A stretch of DNA of 64,000 bases from Autumnicola patrickiae (GTDB taxonomy: Bacteria; Bacteroidota; Bacteroidia; Flavobacteriales; Flavobacteriaceae). The DNA lies in the NCBI RefSeq assembly GCF_031846525.1, contig NZ_JAVRHM010000008.1, positions 1-64,000 on the forward strand. The letters run 5' to 3'. Positions 52,795 through 61,238 of the stretch are shown here, one piece after another; position 1 is the stretch's first letter, and each line of letters begins with the position of its first letter. A program made the position numbers and the translations under genes. Under the pieces are notes generated by a model. The model searched no databases and was not told where the DNA came from. It worked only from the letters and a program-made list of their open reading frames with translations.

Positions 52795-53675
52795 GAATAG
52801 GAGTAATAGGAATGAGCGAAGGAAATGGACATCCATATTCCTGGAGCGCCATTTTTAATGGTTACAATCCCGAAGCGATGAAGGATTGTCCTTTTCCTGT
52901 GATCCCTGACTACCTTGCCAAACAGGATTTTCCGGAGGATAGCCTTGGGAAATATGGAGAGGTAACCCACATTTGGACACAAAACAAGAAGATTTCTGAA
53001 CATATTGCTGCGGCTTCAAAAATATCGAATGTTGTTGATAATTTAGAAGATATGGTTGGCGCGGTAGATGCCATCCTATTGGCTCGCGACGATGCTGAAA
53101 ACCATAAGCAGATGGCAGAACCTTTTATTAAAGCCGGACTTCCGGTTTTTATTGATAAACCATTTGCATTAAGTATAGAGGACGCGGAAGAAATGTTGTC
53201 CTGGCGAACATACGATACTCAAATCTACTCCTGTTCTGCCATTCGTTTTGCTGAAGAATTGAAACTGAACAAGGAAGAAAAAGAGGAATTGGGCAGCATC
53301 CAGTATGTTGAAGCTTCTATCGGCAAATACTGGGATACCTATGCAATCCATGTGCTGGAACCTATTGTGGCACAATTTCCGGAGCGTGGTCAATTGGTGC
53401 AGGTAAAGAGCATTAGGAATGGGGATATCCACCAGGGACTGGTTCAATGGGAAAACCTAAATGCTTATATTAAAGTAACCGGAAAAGTGAAATCACCCTT
53501 TGCCATTACTTTTTATGGGGATGAAAGCAGCATTACCAAGAAATTCAGTAGTACGTTCGCTTCTTTTAAAAGATCACTCTACGAATTTGTGCATCAGGTG
53601 ATCAACAAAGAACAACGAATAGAATTGGAAGAAACGCTGGAGTTGGTAAAAATCATTGAACAGGGAAGGGTATGA
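52779..53675 (+). CDS. Gfo/Idh/MocA family oxidoreductase (first of two)
   Basis: The 298-residue NAD(P)-dependent oxidoreductase has an N-terminal Rossmann domain beginning LRIGVIGMSEGNGHPYSW (about 5-22), longer and less glycine-rich than usual, and the sugar-binding Lys in FIDKPFAL (about 127-134), a Asp-Lys-Pro variant of the common Glu-Lys-Pro motif. It overlaps the aldo/keto reductase gene by 16 bases and the next oxidoreductase by four. Together these three probably perform an oxidation/reduction on the nonulosonate pathway; this is inference. Confidence 0.8.
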   Translation: MGKKLRIGVIGMSEGNGHPYSWSAIFNGYNPEAMKDCPFPVIPDYLAKQDFPEDSLGKYGEVTHIWTQNKKISEHIAAASKISNVVDNLEDMVGAVDAILLARDDAENHKQMAEPFIKAGLPVFIDKPFALSIEDAEEMLSWRTYDTQIYSCSAIRFAEELKLNKEEKEELGSIQYVEASIGKYWDTYAIHVLEPIVAQFPERGQLVQVKSIRNGDIHQGLVQWENLNAYIKVTGKVKSPFAITFYGDESSITKKFSSTFASFKRSLYEFVHQVINKEQRIELEETLELVKIIEQGRV

Positions 53676-54595
53676 GGATATTGTTGATAGGATTGGGTTC
53701 TATAGGGCGAAGGCATTTAGGTCATCTAGAGAAAATAGATGGACTAGAACTGGCTGCATTACGGACCAAAAAAGGGGTGTTGAAAGAGGAAAAGGGAATA
53801 AAGGAATTCTATGACCTTAATGATGCGCTGGATTTTAATCCTGACGGTGTACTTATCTCCAATCCTACCTCGTTGCACGTGGAAACGGCCATACCATTCC
53901 TGGAAAAAGGCATCAGGGTTCTTATCGAAAAACCTATTGATACCTCTGTGGAAAATGCGGAAAGGCTGCGCCCTTACAGCGATTTAATAAGGATTGCTTA
54001 CTGTATGAGGTTCCATCCGGTTAACCATTTTCTAAAAAATCTGTTTGATAAAGAAGTTCCGTTTAAAGTTGGTTTTAAAAGGTCTTTTTATTTACCAAAA
54101 TGGCATCCTTATGCAGATTACCGAAAAGAATATACAGCGCAGAAAGCTCTCGGAGGAGGCGTCATTAGGACCCTAAGCCATGAAATTGACCTTTCGCTGG
54201 ATTGGTTTGGGGAACCTTCGCAAGTATCAGGAGTGGTAGATAAAGTTTCCTTTTTGGAACTTGATACAGATGATTATGCTTTTTTCACTACAAAAACCAA
54301 AGACACAATATTAAATTTTGAATTGGATTTCTTTTCCCCGGTCAATGTAAAAGTTTTTGAGGCATTTACAAATAAAGGCAAATATGAGTGGGGCTCCAAC
54401 GATGTCTTTTTTACAGCGTATGAAGGAAGCGAAAAAGAAAAAGTATTTTCTTCACCAGATGATGCATATACGCAGATGTATCAGGACCAGATGGTAGATT
54501 TTTGCCGGTTTGCTTCTGGAAAGGAAAGTTTAAATGCGACCTTAGAAGATGGTATTAATGTCTTAAAAATTATTGAGCAAGTTGAAAACAGATAA
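53672..54595 (+). CDS. Gfo/Idh/MocA family oxidoreductase (second of two)
   Basis: The 307-residue protein has the standard dinucleotide motif LLIGLGSIGRRHLGHL (about 4-19), NPTSLHVETAIPFLEKG (about 70-86), the EKP motif in VLIEKPIDTS (about 88-97) and the ALGGGVIRTLSHEIDLSLDWFG segment (about 155-176) with the catalytic His region. It is more canonical than its upstream neighbour. It overlaps the neighbouring genes at both ends, which ties it into the pseudaminic acid operon. Confidence 0.85.
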   Translation: MRILLIGLGSIGRRHLGHLEKIDGLELAALRTKKGVLKEEKGIKEFYDLNDALDFNPDGVLISNPTSLHVETAIPFLEKGIRVLIEKPIDTSVENAERLRPYSDLIRIAYCMRFHPVNHFLKNLFDKEVPFKVGFKRSFYLPKWHPYADYRKEYTAQKALGGGVIRTLSHEIDLSLDWFGEPSQVSGVVDKVSFLELDTDDYAFFTTKTKDTILNFELDFFSPVNVKVFEAFTNKGKYEWGSNDVFFTAYEGSEKEKVFSSPDDAYTQMYQDQMVDFCRFASGKESLNATLEDGINVLKIIEQVENR

Positions 54596-55274
54596 AAAAG
54601 TAGTAGCGATAATTCCGGCGAGGGGAGGTTCCAAAAGGATCCCGAAAAAGAACATTGTAGATTTCAATGGCAAGCCATTGATTGCCTGGACCATTGAAGC
54701 TGCAAAAAAATCCGGATTGTTTGAGAAAATTGTGGTTAGCACAGATTCTTCTGAAATTGCAGAAGTAGCCAAAAGATACGGTGCTGAAGTTCCTTTTTTG
54801 AGGGATACTGCAGCAGATGACCACAGTCCCGTAAGTGAAGCCACTTTAAGAACAATCCTGCAGTTGGAAGAGAACGGGGAATATTTTGACGAGGTAGTAC
54901 AGCTTTTCGCTGTATGTCCTCTCCGGGATGCTTCAGATATTAAAGAGAGTTACCAATTTTTTAAAGATAAAGAGGTTCCTTTCGTGTTATCTTGTTATAA
55001 ATATGTTTGGATGAATCCGTGGTGGGCGGTGACGCTGAATGAAAAAAATCAGCCCAACTGGATCCTGAAAGATACCAGGAAAAGGTCCCAGGACCTGCCG
55101 GATCTTTTTTCCCCAACGGGAGCCATCTGGATTGCCAATATTGAGGACTTAAAAAGGGACAAAACCTTTTATGGTAAAGATCATATTTTCTGGGAAATGG
55201 ATTGGAAAAAAGCGGTGGATATAGATAATTATGAAGATTTGGAACTGGCTACAGCTTTAAAAAGCCTTTTGTAA
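54573..55274 (+). CDS. pseF: CMP-nonulosonate cytidylyltransferase (PseF)
   Basis: PseF activates pseudaminic acid with CTP. The 233-residue protein has the acylneuraminate cytidylyltransferase signature AIIPARGGSKRIPKKNI (about 13-29), FNGKPLIAWTIEAAK (about 33-47), VVSTDSSEIAEVAKRYGAEV (about 54-73, each key residue present) and DIDNYEDLELA near the end, where Asp binds metal. The TTG at 54573 and another TTG three codons later are possible starts; both overlap the preceding gene. Assignment to pseudaminic rather than neuraminic acid rests on the cassette. Confidence 0.9.
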   Translation: MSKLKTDKKVVAIIPARGGSKRIPKKNIVDFNGKPLIAWTIEAAKKSGLFEKIVVSTDSSEIAEVAKRYGAEVPFLRDTAADDHSPVSEATLRTILQLEENGEYFDEVVQLFAVCPLRDASDIKESYQFFKDKEVPFVLSCYKYVWMNPWWAVTLNEKNQPNWILKDTRKRSQDLPDLFSPTGAIWIANIEDLKRDKTFYGKDHIFWEMDWKKAVDIDNYEDLELATALKSLL

Positions 55275-55299
55275 ATCCGCCGCTCAATAAATACCTGCT

Positions 55300-55827
55300 A
55301 TGGAAACCAAGAAAGAATTTATTAAGAGATTGCCCGAATTGGAAGCTCCTGAAGGTTTTTCCTGGAACCTTATTAGTAAGGAATATGCACCGGCAGTAGT
55401 AAAATGGAGGAACGATCCTGCAATTCTTTCTTTTATGGAAATGGACAATAAGTTGAAACTTGAAGATCAACTGAATTTCCTGGAGAATTACGATGCATTT
55501 GATCGGGTGGACATTATCCTCTCTGCAGATAAACCTGTAGGAGTTTTCAACATTAAAAATTTTGAAAGCCATCCGGAGTATGGAGCCATAATGGGCGAGG
55601 CCGATTATAGGGGAAAAGGGCTGGGTTCTCAGGTAAAGTTATTGATTTTTAAATATTGGTTTTTGACATTGAACAAGGAAGAAATCTTTGTGAGGAATAA
55701 ATTGTCCAATGATAAAGTAATAAAATCTAATGAAGGTTGGGGTTTTAAAAGATTTAAAGAAGAAGGAAACTTCATTATGCTCAGGTTAAAAAAACAGGAT
55801 TTTCTGGATAAAAAACTTCAGCAATGA
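55300..55827 (+). CDS. pseH: GNAT acetyltransferase, PseH-like
   Basis: The 175-residue GNAT-fold protein has the acetyl-CoA loop region GEADYRGKGLGSQVKLLIF (about 99-117) and NKLSNDKVIKSNEGWGFKR, as in family members acting on nucleotide sugars. PseH acetylates the C4 amino group of the PseC product. The position between pseF and pseG supports this role; the sequence alone shows only a GNAT enzyme. Its stop overlaps the pseG start by four bases. Confidence 0.82.
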   Translation: METKKEFIKRLPELEAPEGFSWNLISKEYAPAVVKWRNDPAILSFMEMDNKLKLEDQLNFLENYDAFDRVDIILSADKPVGVFNIKNFESHPEYGAIMGEADYRGKGLGSQVKLLIFKYWFLTLNKEEIFVRNKLSNDKVIKSNEGWGFKRFKEEGNFIMLRLKKQDFLDKKLQQ

Positions 55828-56798
55828 AAGTCTTTTTTCTAAGCGAATATTCCAGGAACGTAGGTTTTGGGCATTTGAGCAGGTGTTCCTCCCTGGCAGA
55901 TGCTTTTCTGCAGAAAGGTTATAAGGTTGTTTTTTTGATCAGGGAGTGGAAAGATGAAGCATTGAACCTGGATTACCCAAAGAAAAAGGTGGAATGGCAA
56001 AATATTGACGAAATAAGGACGCTGGTTTTAAAAGAAGATCTTATTGTTTTCGATTCTTATAAGGTCCCCGTGGAAACCCTTGACAACATAGCTGCAGAAT
56101 TTCGCTATGTATTATCCATAGCTGATTCAAAGCTGAATTTTTCAAACAAAGGTGTTGTGGTACTTGGAAGTGTGTATGGAAAAGAAATGGACTTTTCTTC
56201 TTTCGGTAACAATGAAATTGATTTCCTGACAGGACCAGAATATGTGCTTTTCAGAAAAAAATTTTGGAACATTGAAAAAAGAAAACTGCAAAATACTATT
56301 GAAACAGTTCTCATTAGTTTAGGAGGGCATGCAAATAGCCATGTGCTCGAGAGGGTGATCGCAACTTTATCACTTCACTTGAACAATGCGGCTATAAAAA
56401 TACTTGGCAATGCCGATATTCAGGTTCCGGACAGGGTTAAAATGTTGGGGTTTTTAAATCCATCAGATTTGCTGAAGGAATACAAATCGGCAGACCTGGT
56501 GGTCACGAATGGAGGACAAAGCCTTAATGAGGTGATTTTGTTGGGCATTCCAGCAATAGGTATTTCTGTAGTCGATAACCAAAACAAGAATCTACAAACC
56601 TGGAACGAATTGGGTGTGTTAAAGAATAATATAAATTTAGGTTCTGAGGATTTTCCGAAGGAGTTGGAAGATTCAATAATCGATATGAAAGATCTTTCCA
56701 TGCGGATGGAACGTACTGCAAGAGGAAATAATATTGTAGACTATAAAGGAGCATTAAGAGTAGTAGAGTATACAGAGAAGAAATGGGACAAAGCATAG
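55824..56798 (+). CDS. pseG: UDP-2,4-diacetamido-2,4,6-trideoxy-beta-L-altropyranose hydrolase PseG
   Basis: PseG removes UDP from the diacetamido sugar before condensation. The 324-residue GT-B-like protein has the PseG opening VGFGHLSRCSSLADAFLQKGY (residues about 13-33), ISLGGHANSHVLERVI (about 165-180) and the C-terminal DLVVTNGGQSLNEVILLGIPAIGI (about 222-245), all typical. The conserved His in GFGHLSR is present. Overlaps pseH by four bases; pseI follows after 68 bases. Confidence 0.9.
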   Translation: MKVFFLSEYSRNVGFGHLSRCSSLADAFLQKGYKVVFLIREWKDEALNLDYPKKKVEWQNIDEIRTLVLKEDLIVFDSYKVPVETLDNIAAEFRYVLSIADSKLNFSNKGVVVLGSVYGKEMDFSSFGNNEIDFLTGPEYVLFRKKFWNIEKRKLQNTIETVLISLGGHANSHVLERVIATLSLHLNNAAIKILGNADIQVPDRVKMLGFLNPSDLLKEYKSADLVVTNGGQSLNEVILLGIPAIGISVVDNQNKNLQTWNELGVLKNNINLGSEDFPKELEDSIIDMKDLSMRMERTARGNNIVDYKGALRVVEYTEKKWDKA

Positions 56799-56866
56799 GA
56801 AAGTAACATTACAAATGTTAACTTAACTGAGAACTATTTTTATGGAATAAACCAAATAAAGACAAA

Positions 56867-57883
56867 ATGAAAGAGAGTAATTTATATATCATAGCAGAAT
56901 TATCTGCCAACCATAACAATGATTTTGATTTGGCTGTAAAAACCATTGAGGCAATGGCAAAAGCAGGAGCCGACGCTGTAAAGGTTCAGACTTATACTGC
57001 AGATGCCATGACCATAGACGTGAAGGATGAAGATAATCCTTATTTTCAACCAAAAGATTCAGGATTATGGAAAGGCTACAGGCTCTATGATTTATATACA
57101 GAAGCTTCCATGCCGTATGAGTGGCAACCAAAACTTCAAAAAATATCGGAAGATTTAGGAATGGAATTTTTTAGTTCCCCGTTTGATATAGATGGCGTGG
57201 ATTTCCTGGAAACACTTAATGTGCCACGGTACAAAATTGCTTCATTTGAAATCACAGATATTCCGTTGATCAAACATGCGGCTTCAAAGATGAAGCCTAT
57301 GATCATTTCCACAGGTTTGGCAGAGATCGAGGATATTGAGTTGGCAGTGCAAGCCTGTAGGGAAGTTGGTAATGATGATATTACCTTATTAAAATGTACT
57401 TCACAATATCCTGCCACTGTTGAAGATGCAAACCTCTTGACTATGCCGGATATTAAGGAAAGGTTTGGTGTTAAGGTGGGGGTTTCAGACCATACAATGG
57501 GAAGCACCGTACCAGTGGTTGCAGTAAGCCTCGGAGCGCAAGTGATTGAAAAACATTTTATCCTGGAACGTTCACAAGGAGGTGCCGATTCAGCTTTTTC
57601 AATGGAACCTGATGAATTTGCTGCAATGGTGAAAGCTGCCCGGGAAGCTGAAAAAGCATTGGGGCAAGTGGTTTATGAAGTAACCGAACCCAACAAAACA
57701 AGAAGAAGATCGCTTTTTGTGGTAGAAGATATTAAAGAAGGAGAAGTTTTTTCTGAAAAGAATATACGATCTATACGGCCAGGACATGGCTTAGCACCAA
57801 AATATTATACTTCTGTATTAGGAAAAAAAGCCACACAGGATATTAAACGTGGTCAGCCTCTGTCCAAAGAACATTTTGAATAG
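56867..57883 (+). CDS. pseI: Pseudaminic acid synthase PseI
   Basis: PseI condenses the free 6-deoxy-altrose derivative with phosphoenolpyruvate to form pseudaminic acid. The 338-residue NeuB-family protein has IIAELSANHNNDFDLAVKTI (about 8-27), VKVQTYTADAMTI (about 40-52), FFSSPFDIDGVDFLE (about 101-115), SDHTMGSTVPVVAVSLGA (about 208-225) with EKHFILER, and a C-terminal SAF/antifreeze-like domain (about 285-338). The spacing of pseudaminate synthases, with YTADAMTID, supports PseI over NeuB or LegI. Confidence 0.9.
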   Translation: MKESNLYIIAELSANHNNDFDLAVKTIEAMAKAGADAVKVQTYTADAMTIDVKDEDNPYFQPKDSGLWKGYRLYDLYTEASMPYEWQPKLQKISEDLGMEFFSSPFDIDGVDFLETLNVPRYKIASFEITDIPLIKHAASKMKPMIISTGLAEIEDIELAVQACREVGNDDITLLKCTSQYPATVEDANLLTMPDIKERFGVKVGVSDHTMGSTVPVVAVSLGAQVIEKHFILERSQGGADSAFSMEPDEFAAMVKAAREAEKALGQVVYEVTEPNKTRRRSLFVVEDIKEGEVFSEKNIRSIRPGHGLAPKYYTSVLGKKATQDIKRGQPLSKEHFE

Positions 57884-57952
57884 AATTCTTTATTGATTTT
57901 TAACCATGATGTTCATTGATTCTTTGTTTAAAGTTAAACGATAGTACCGGAA

Positions 57953-58633
57953 ATGGAAACTTTTATTATTTTATCGGAGAAAAGTTGGCATAAACCCCTC
58001 TATGAATCCCTGAAAAAAAAACTTTCGGAGTATCATTGGGTTTTAATAGATGAAAAAGACCGGTTTGCTTTAGATAAATTAGAAGAACTTCAACCCGGTA
58101 AAATATTCATTCCACATTGGTCCTATATTATTCCGGCTTCGATCTATGAAAAGTTCGAGTGCGTGGTTTTCCACGAAACAGATCTTCCTCACGGAAGGGG
58201 AGGGAGCCCTATTCAGAATTTAATTGCACGAGGTATAAACAATACTAAAATTTCAGCTTTAAAAGCGGGAAAAGGATTGGATACCGGACCCATATATTTG
58301 AAAAAGGATTTAAACCTAAATGGTACCACAAAGGAAATTTTTCTGCGTTGCTCCGGGATAATTGAAGAAATGATCGAAGAAATTATTCAGGAAGATATCA
58401 AACCTGTTCCGCAGGAAGGGGATATAGTGGAATTCAAAAGGAGAAAGCCTGAAGACGGTGACCTTAACCGGCTGTCTGAAACAGGAAAGGTGTACGATTT
58501 TATCAGGATGCTGGACTGTGAAGGATATCCGGCGGCTTATATTGAAAATGAGCATTTTCGGTTCGAGTTTACCAGGGCTTCATTAAAATCAGAAAAAGAA
58601 ATTATAGCAGATGTTAGAATCATTAAGAAATAA
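57953..58633 (+). CDS. Formyltransferase-family protein (sugar N-formyltransferase-like)
   Basis: The 226-residue protein matches the formyltetrahydrofolate-dependent formyltransferase fold: FHETDLPHGRGGSPIQNLI (73-91) corresponds to the HPSLLP loop with the catalytic His (His74), and GLDTGPIY (108-115) supplies the catalytic Asp110. The catalytic Asn normally two residues before the His is Val72 here, so activity needs testing, though the FHxTDLPxGRGG pattern seems characteristic of a subgroup in nonulosonate clusters. It overlaps the following PIG-L deacetylase gene by 23 bases; the pair could swap an N-acetyl for an N-formyl group. Confidence 0.78.
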   Translation: METFIILSEKSWHKPLYESLKKKLSEYHWVLIDEKDRFALDKLEELQPGKIFIPHWSYIIPASIYEKFECVVFHETDLPHGRGGSPIQNLIARGINNTKISALKAGKGLDTGPIYLKKDLNLNGTTKEIFLRCSGIIEEMIEEIIQEDIKPVPQEGDIVEFKRRKPEDGDLNRLSETGKVYDFIRMLDCEGYPAAYIENEHFRFEFTRASLKSEKEIIADVRIIKK

Positions 58634-59321
58634 AAAAATTTTAGTCGTAGTAGCTCATCCCGATGATGAACTTCTAGGTTTGGGGGCTACAATGTATCAG
58701 TTAAATAAAGATTATTCCTGTGAAACCAGGGTGATTATCCTTGGGGAAGGCATCACTTCGAGGGCAGAAGTGAGGGATCCTGAAAAATGGGAGAAAGAGC
58801 TAAAAATTCATAGGGAGAATATAAAAAATGCACAGGAAGCAATAGGGTATGGCTCTGTAGGTATTTATGATTTTCCCGATAATCGTTTTGATACTGTTTC
58901 TTTGTTGGACATCATCAAAGTTATTGAAAAGGAAAAGCAGGATTTTGATCCGGAAGTGGTCTTTACACACCACGGTGGGGATGTGAATGTTGATCACCAA
59001 CGCACCTTTGAGGCTGTGGTAACAGCTACCCGACCTATGAAAGATGAGCGGGTGAAAACAGTGATCACATTTGAAACCCCTTCAGGAACCGAATGGCGTG
59101 CCGCTACAGATCCACGGCACTTTGTGCCAAACATGTACGTAAGTGTAAGTGAAGAAGCAATTGAAGCAAAAATAAAGGGAATGGAAAGCTACGAATTTGA
59201 AAAAAGGCAGTATCCGCACCCACGTTCTCCTGAAGCTTTAAAAATCCAGGCACAACGGTGGGGAATTGCTGTGGGCAAAGATTTTGCAGAAGCCTTTACA
59301 GTTGTGAGAAGCATAAACTAA
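58611..59321 (+). CDS. PIG-L family N-deacetylase
   Basis: PIG-L enzymes are zinc-dependent N-deacetylases of sugars. The 236-residue protein has the metal/catalytic motif VAHPDDELLGLGATM (14-28) and the second ligand region HHGGDVNVDHQRTFEA (about 124-139), both intact. No signal peptide, so cytoplasmic. Coupled by overlap to the formyltransferase-like gene, it probably removes an N-acetyl group from the nonulosonate or a precursor so that another acyl group can be attached. Confidence 0.88.
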   Translation: MLESLRNKKILVVVAHPDDELLGLGATMYQLNKDYSCETRVIILGEGITSRAEVRDPEKWEKELKIHRENIKNAQEAIGYGSVGIYDFPDNRFDTVSLLDIIKVIEKEKQDFDPEVVFTHHGGDVNVDHQRTFEAVVTATRPMKDERVKTVITFETPSGTEWRAATDPRHFVPNMYVSVSEEAIEAKIKGMESYEFEKRQYPHPRSPEALKIQAQRWGIAVGKDFAEAFTVVRSIN

Positions 59322-59340
59322 GATTTTAAAAATGCACTGA

Positions 59341-60354
59341 ATGGCATCGAAAAGAAATAGGAACCTTTTTTTAATCACCAATACCACACATCTCTTAAAT
59401 GTCAAAACTTATATTGACACCCATGCTGATGCAGATAATTATATGGTGCTAAACATTAGAAGGTTTCCTGGCCATGAAGAATTTTGTAATAGAATAAAAC
59501 AGGATCCCGAAATTGAACTATTGGATGTAATCTATGTAGATAAACAAAGAAAGCCTCCGTTCCATTACCTTGATATTTTTTCGACAATGTTCAAGGTGAA
59601 ACAAATAAAGGGGAAGCAAAAATCTTTCGATAATGTCTTTTTTTCTAATTACAATTCCTGGATTCAGCATTACATTTTAAAGCAGTACAATCCCCAGAAA
59701 ACAGTTTTGATTAGTGATGGTACTGGGATCATACCTATTGCTTCTTTGAGGAAAGAGGACAAAACCATTCCATTTAAGGGCAGTAAATTTTTCATTAACA
59801 AAATCCTCGGTTTATCCCCTGTAGAAAATTTGCACTTTTATTCGCCCTGGGAGCTGGATATTGCAGCATCAGATTCTGTAGAGGTTTTTAATTTTAAATC
59901 TTCCGCTAATACAAAAATCAAAAAAGATAAAATTTATTTTGTAGGGAGTCCGCTTGTAGAACTTGGTTATCTTGATAAAGAAAAACACCTTGCTTATCTA
60001 AAAATGATCAGGAGTCGGTTTCCAGATGGGGAATTCTCCTACTTTTCCCATCGCCGGGAAAAAGATGAAAATTTGAAAGAATATGAATTCTTTGGAAAGA
60101 TTGTTCGTGACAACATACCCTTTGAGGAAAGAATGGAAGTGGAAAATGAATTGCCAGGCATGGTAATTTCTTACATATCTTCAGTATTGATAAACCTGCC
60201 GCAGGTATACCCACAATTGGAGTTTTACTACCTTTCCTTAGGTGAAGGGGATATTCCTGAAGGGACTAAATTCAAAGACCGTTATGATATGTTGGAAGAA
60301 AATTTCAATAAAATGAAAAGGGATAATTTCAAGGAATTAAAATTAGATAAATAA
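59341..60354 (+). CDS. Possible sialyltransferase-like glycosyltransferase (GT52/polysialyltransferase-like motifs)
   Basis: The 337-residue protein is not recognised by overall similarity. It has, in the order found in bacterial GT-B sialyltransferases, an acidic-Gly segment ISDGTGIIP (124-132), a His motif YFSHRREKDE (234-243) and a Ser-Ser motif in ELPGMVISYISSVL (270-283). These resemble the D/E-D/E-G, HP and SS motifs of GT52/GT38 enzymes. Directly after the CMP-pseudaminate genes it is the best candidate for the transferase that uses CMP-Pse. No membrane segment is seen. The assignment is tentative. Confidence 0.55.
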   Translation: MASKRNRNLFLITNTTHLLNVKTYIDTHADADNYMVLNIRRFPGHEEFCNRIKQDPEIELLDVIYVDKQRKPPFHYLDIFSTMFKVKQIKGKQKSFDNVFFSNYNSWIQHYILKQYNPQKTVLISDGTGIIPIASLRKEDKTIPFKGSKFFINKILGLSPVENLHFYSPWELDIAASDSVEVFNFKSSANTKIKKDKIYFVGSPLVELGYLDKEKHLAYLKMIRSRFPDGEFSYFSHRREKDENLKEYEFFGKIVRDNIPFEERMEVENELPGMVISYISSVLINLPQVYPQLEFYYLSLGEGDIPEGTKFKDRYDMLEENFNKMKRDNFKELKLDK

Positions 60355-60358
60355 ATTT

Positions 60359-61234
60359 ATGAGGGATTTTTCAGTAATAATACCTACCTACAACAATGCA
60401 ATTACAGTAATTAAATCTATTAATTGTGTTTTGAAACAAACCTTCACCAATTGGGAATTAGTTATTGTAGATGATGGTTCAACGGACGATACAGAAAAGC
60501 AAATTGCTCCATTTTTAGAAGATCAGAGGATAAAGTATGTCAAACAAAAGAACCAGGGAGTTACTGTAGCCAGGAACCACGGAGTTTCCGTAACAACTGG
60601 AGAATTTATTTGTTTTCTCGATAGCGATGACCAGGTAAGCGAGAATTGGTTAAAAGATTTTTATGATGTGAAGGAGGCTGATACAGGTTATATAAGTTGT
60701 GGTTACATTATAAGAGGTGAGAAATTGTTCCCAAGAATAAAAAATAAAATTTCAGATTCAAAATATTCTTCTTTAGCAGGAACTTTTTCCATAAGAAGAG
60801 ATGTTTTTAATCAAATAGACGGTTATGATACCTTATTATCACAAAGTACAAACTGGGAAATGACTGCTCGTGCTGTTGAATATTGTAAAAAACAAAACCT
60901 CGGCATTGACTATACAAATAACTGCAATTTTGAATACAATGTACATAATGATCCTGTGAGGAAAAAAGCACGGGATAGACAAAGAGCAGAAGCTACTTTA
61001 TATTTACATAATAAGTATAAAGATTCAGGAGTTCTTCATTTTAGAAAAAATGGGTTTTTAAAATCTTCAGCAATAAATTATGTGAGGGTAGGTGAAATAA
61101 AAAAAAGTAGAGAGGTATTCCACAAGCTATTAAAAGAAGATTTTTCATTAAAAAATGTGGCTAACTTAATAGCTTTCGAAATTCCATTCGTAAGAAAAAA
61201 ATTGTGGGTTAGAAAATTTCCTAATAAAGAGTAG
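60359..61234 (+). CDS. Glycosyltransferase family 2
   Basis: The 291-residue GT-A enzyme has the canonical FSVIIPTYNNAITVIKSI (residues 4-21), IVDDGSTDDTE (about 38-48), the NQGVTVARNHGVSVTTGEF segment (about 62-80) and the DSDD metal motif in FLDSDDQ (about 83-89), all intact in contrast to the GT2 gene at 48658. The C-terminal 80 residues are basic, consistent with peripheral membrane association. Five bases separate it from both neighbours, so it is in the same operon. Donor sugar unknown. Confidence 0.88.
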   Translation: MRDFSVIIPTYNNAITVIKSINCVLKQTFTNWELVIVDDGSTDDTEKQIAPFLEDQRIKYVKQKNQGVTVARNHGVSVTTGEFICFLDSDDQVSENWLKDFYDVKEADTGYISCGYIIRGEKLFPRIKNKISDSKYSSLAGTFSIRRDVFNQIDGYDTLLSQSTNWEMTARAVEYCKKQNLGIDYTNNCNFEYNVHNDPVRKKARDRQRAEATLYLHNKYKDSGVLHFRKNGFLKSSAINYVRVGEIKKSREVFHKLLKEDFSLKNVANLIAFEIPFVRKKLWVRKFPNKE

Positions 61235-61238
61235 ATTA

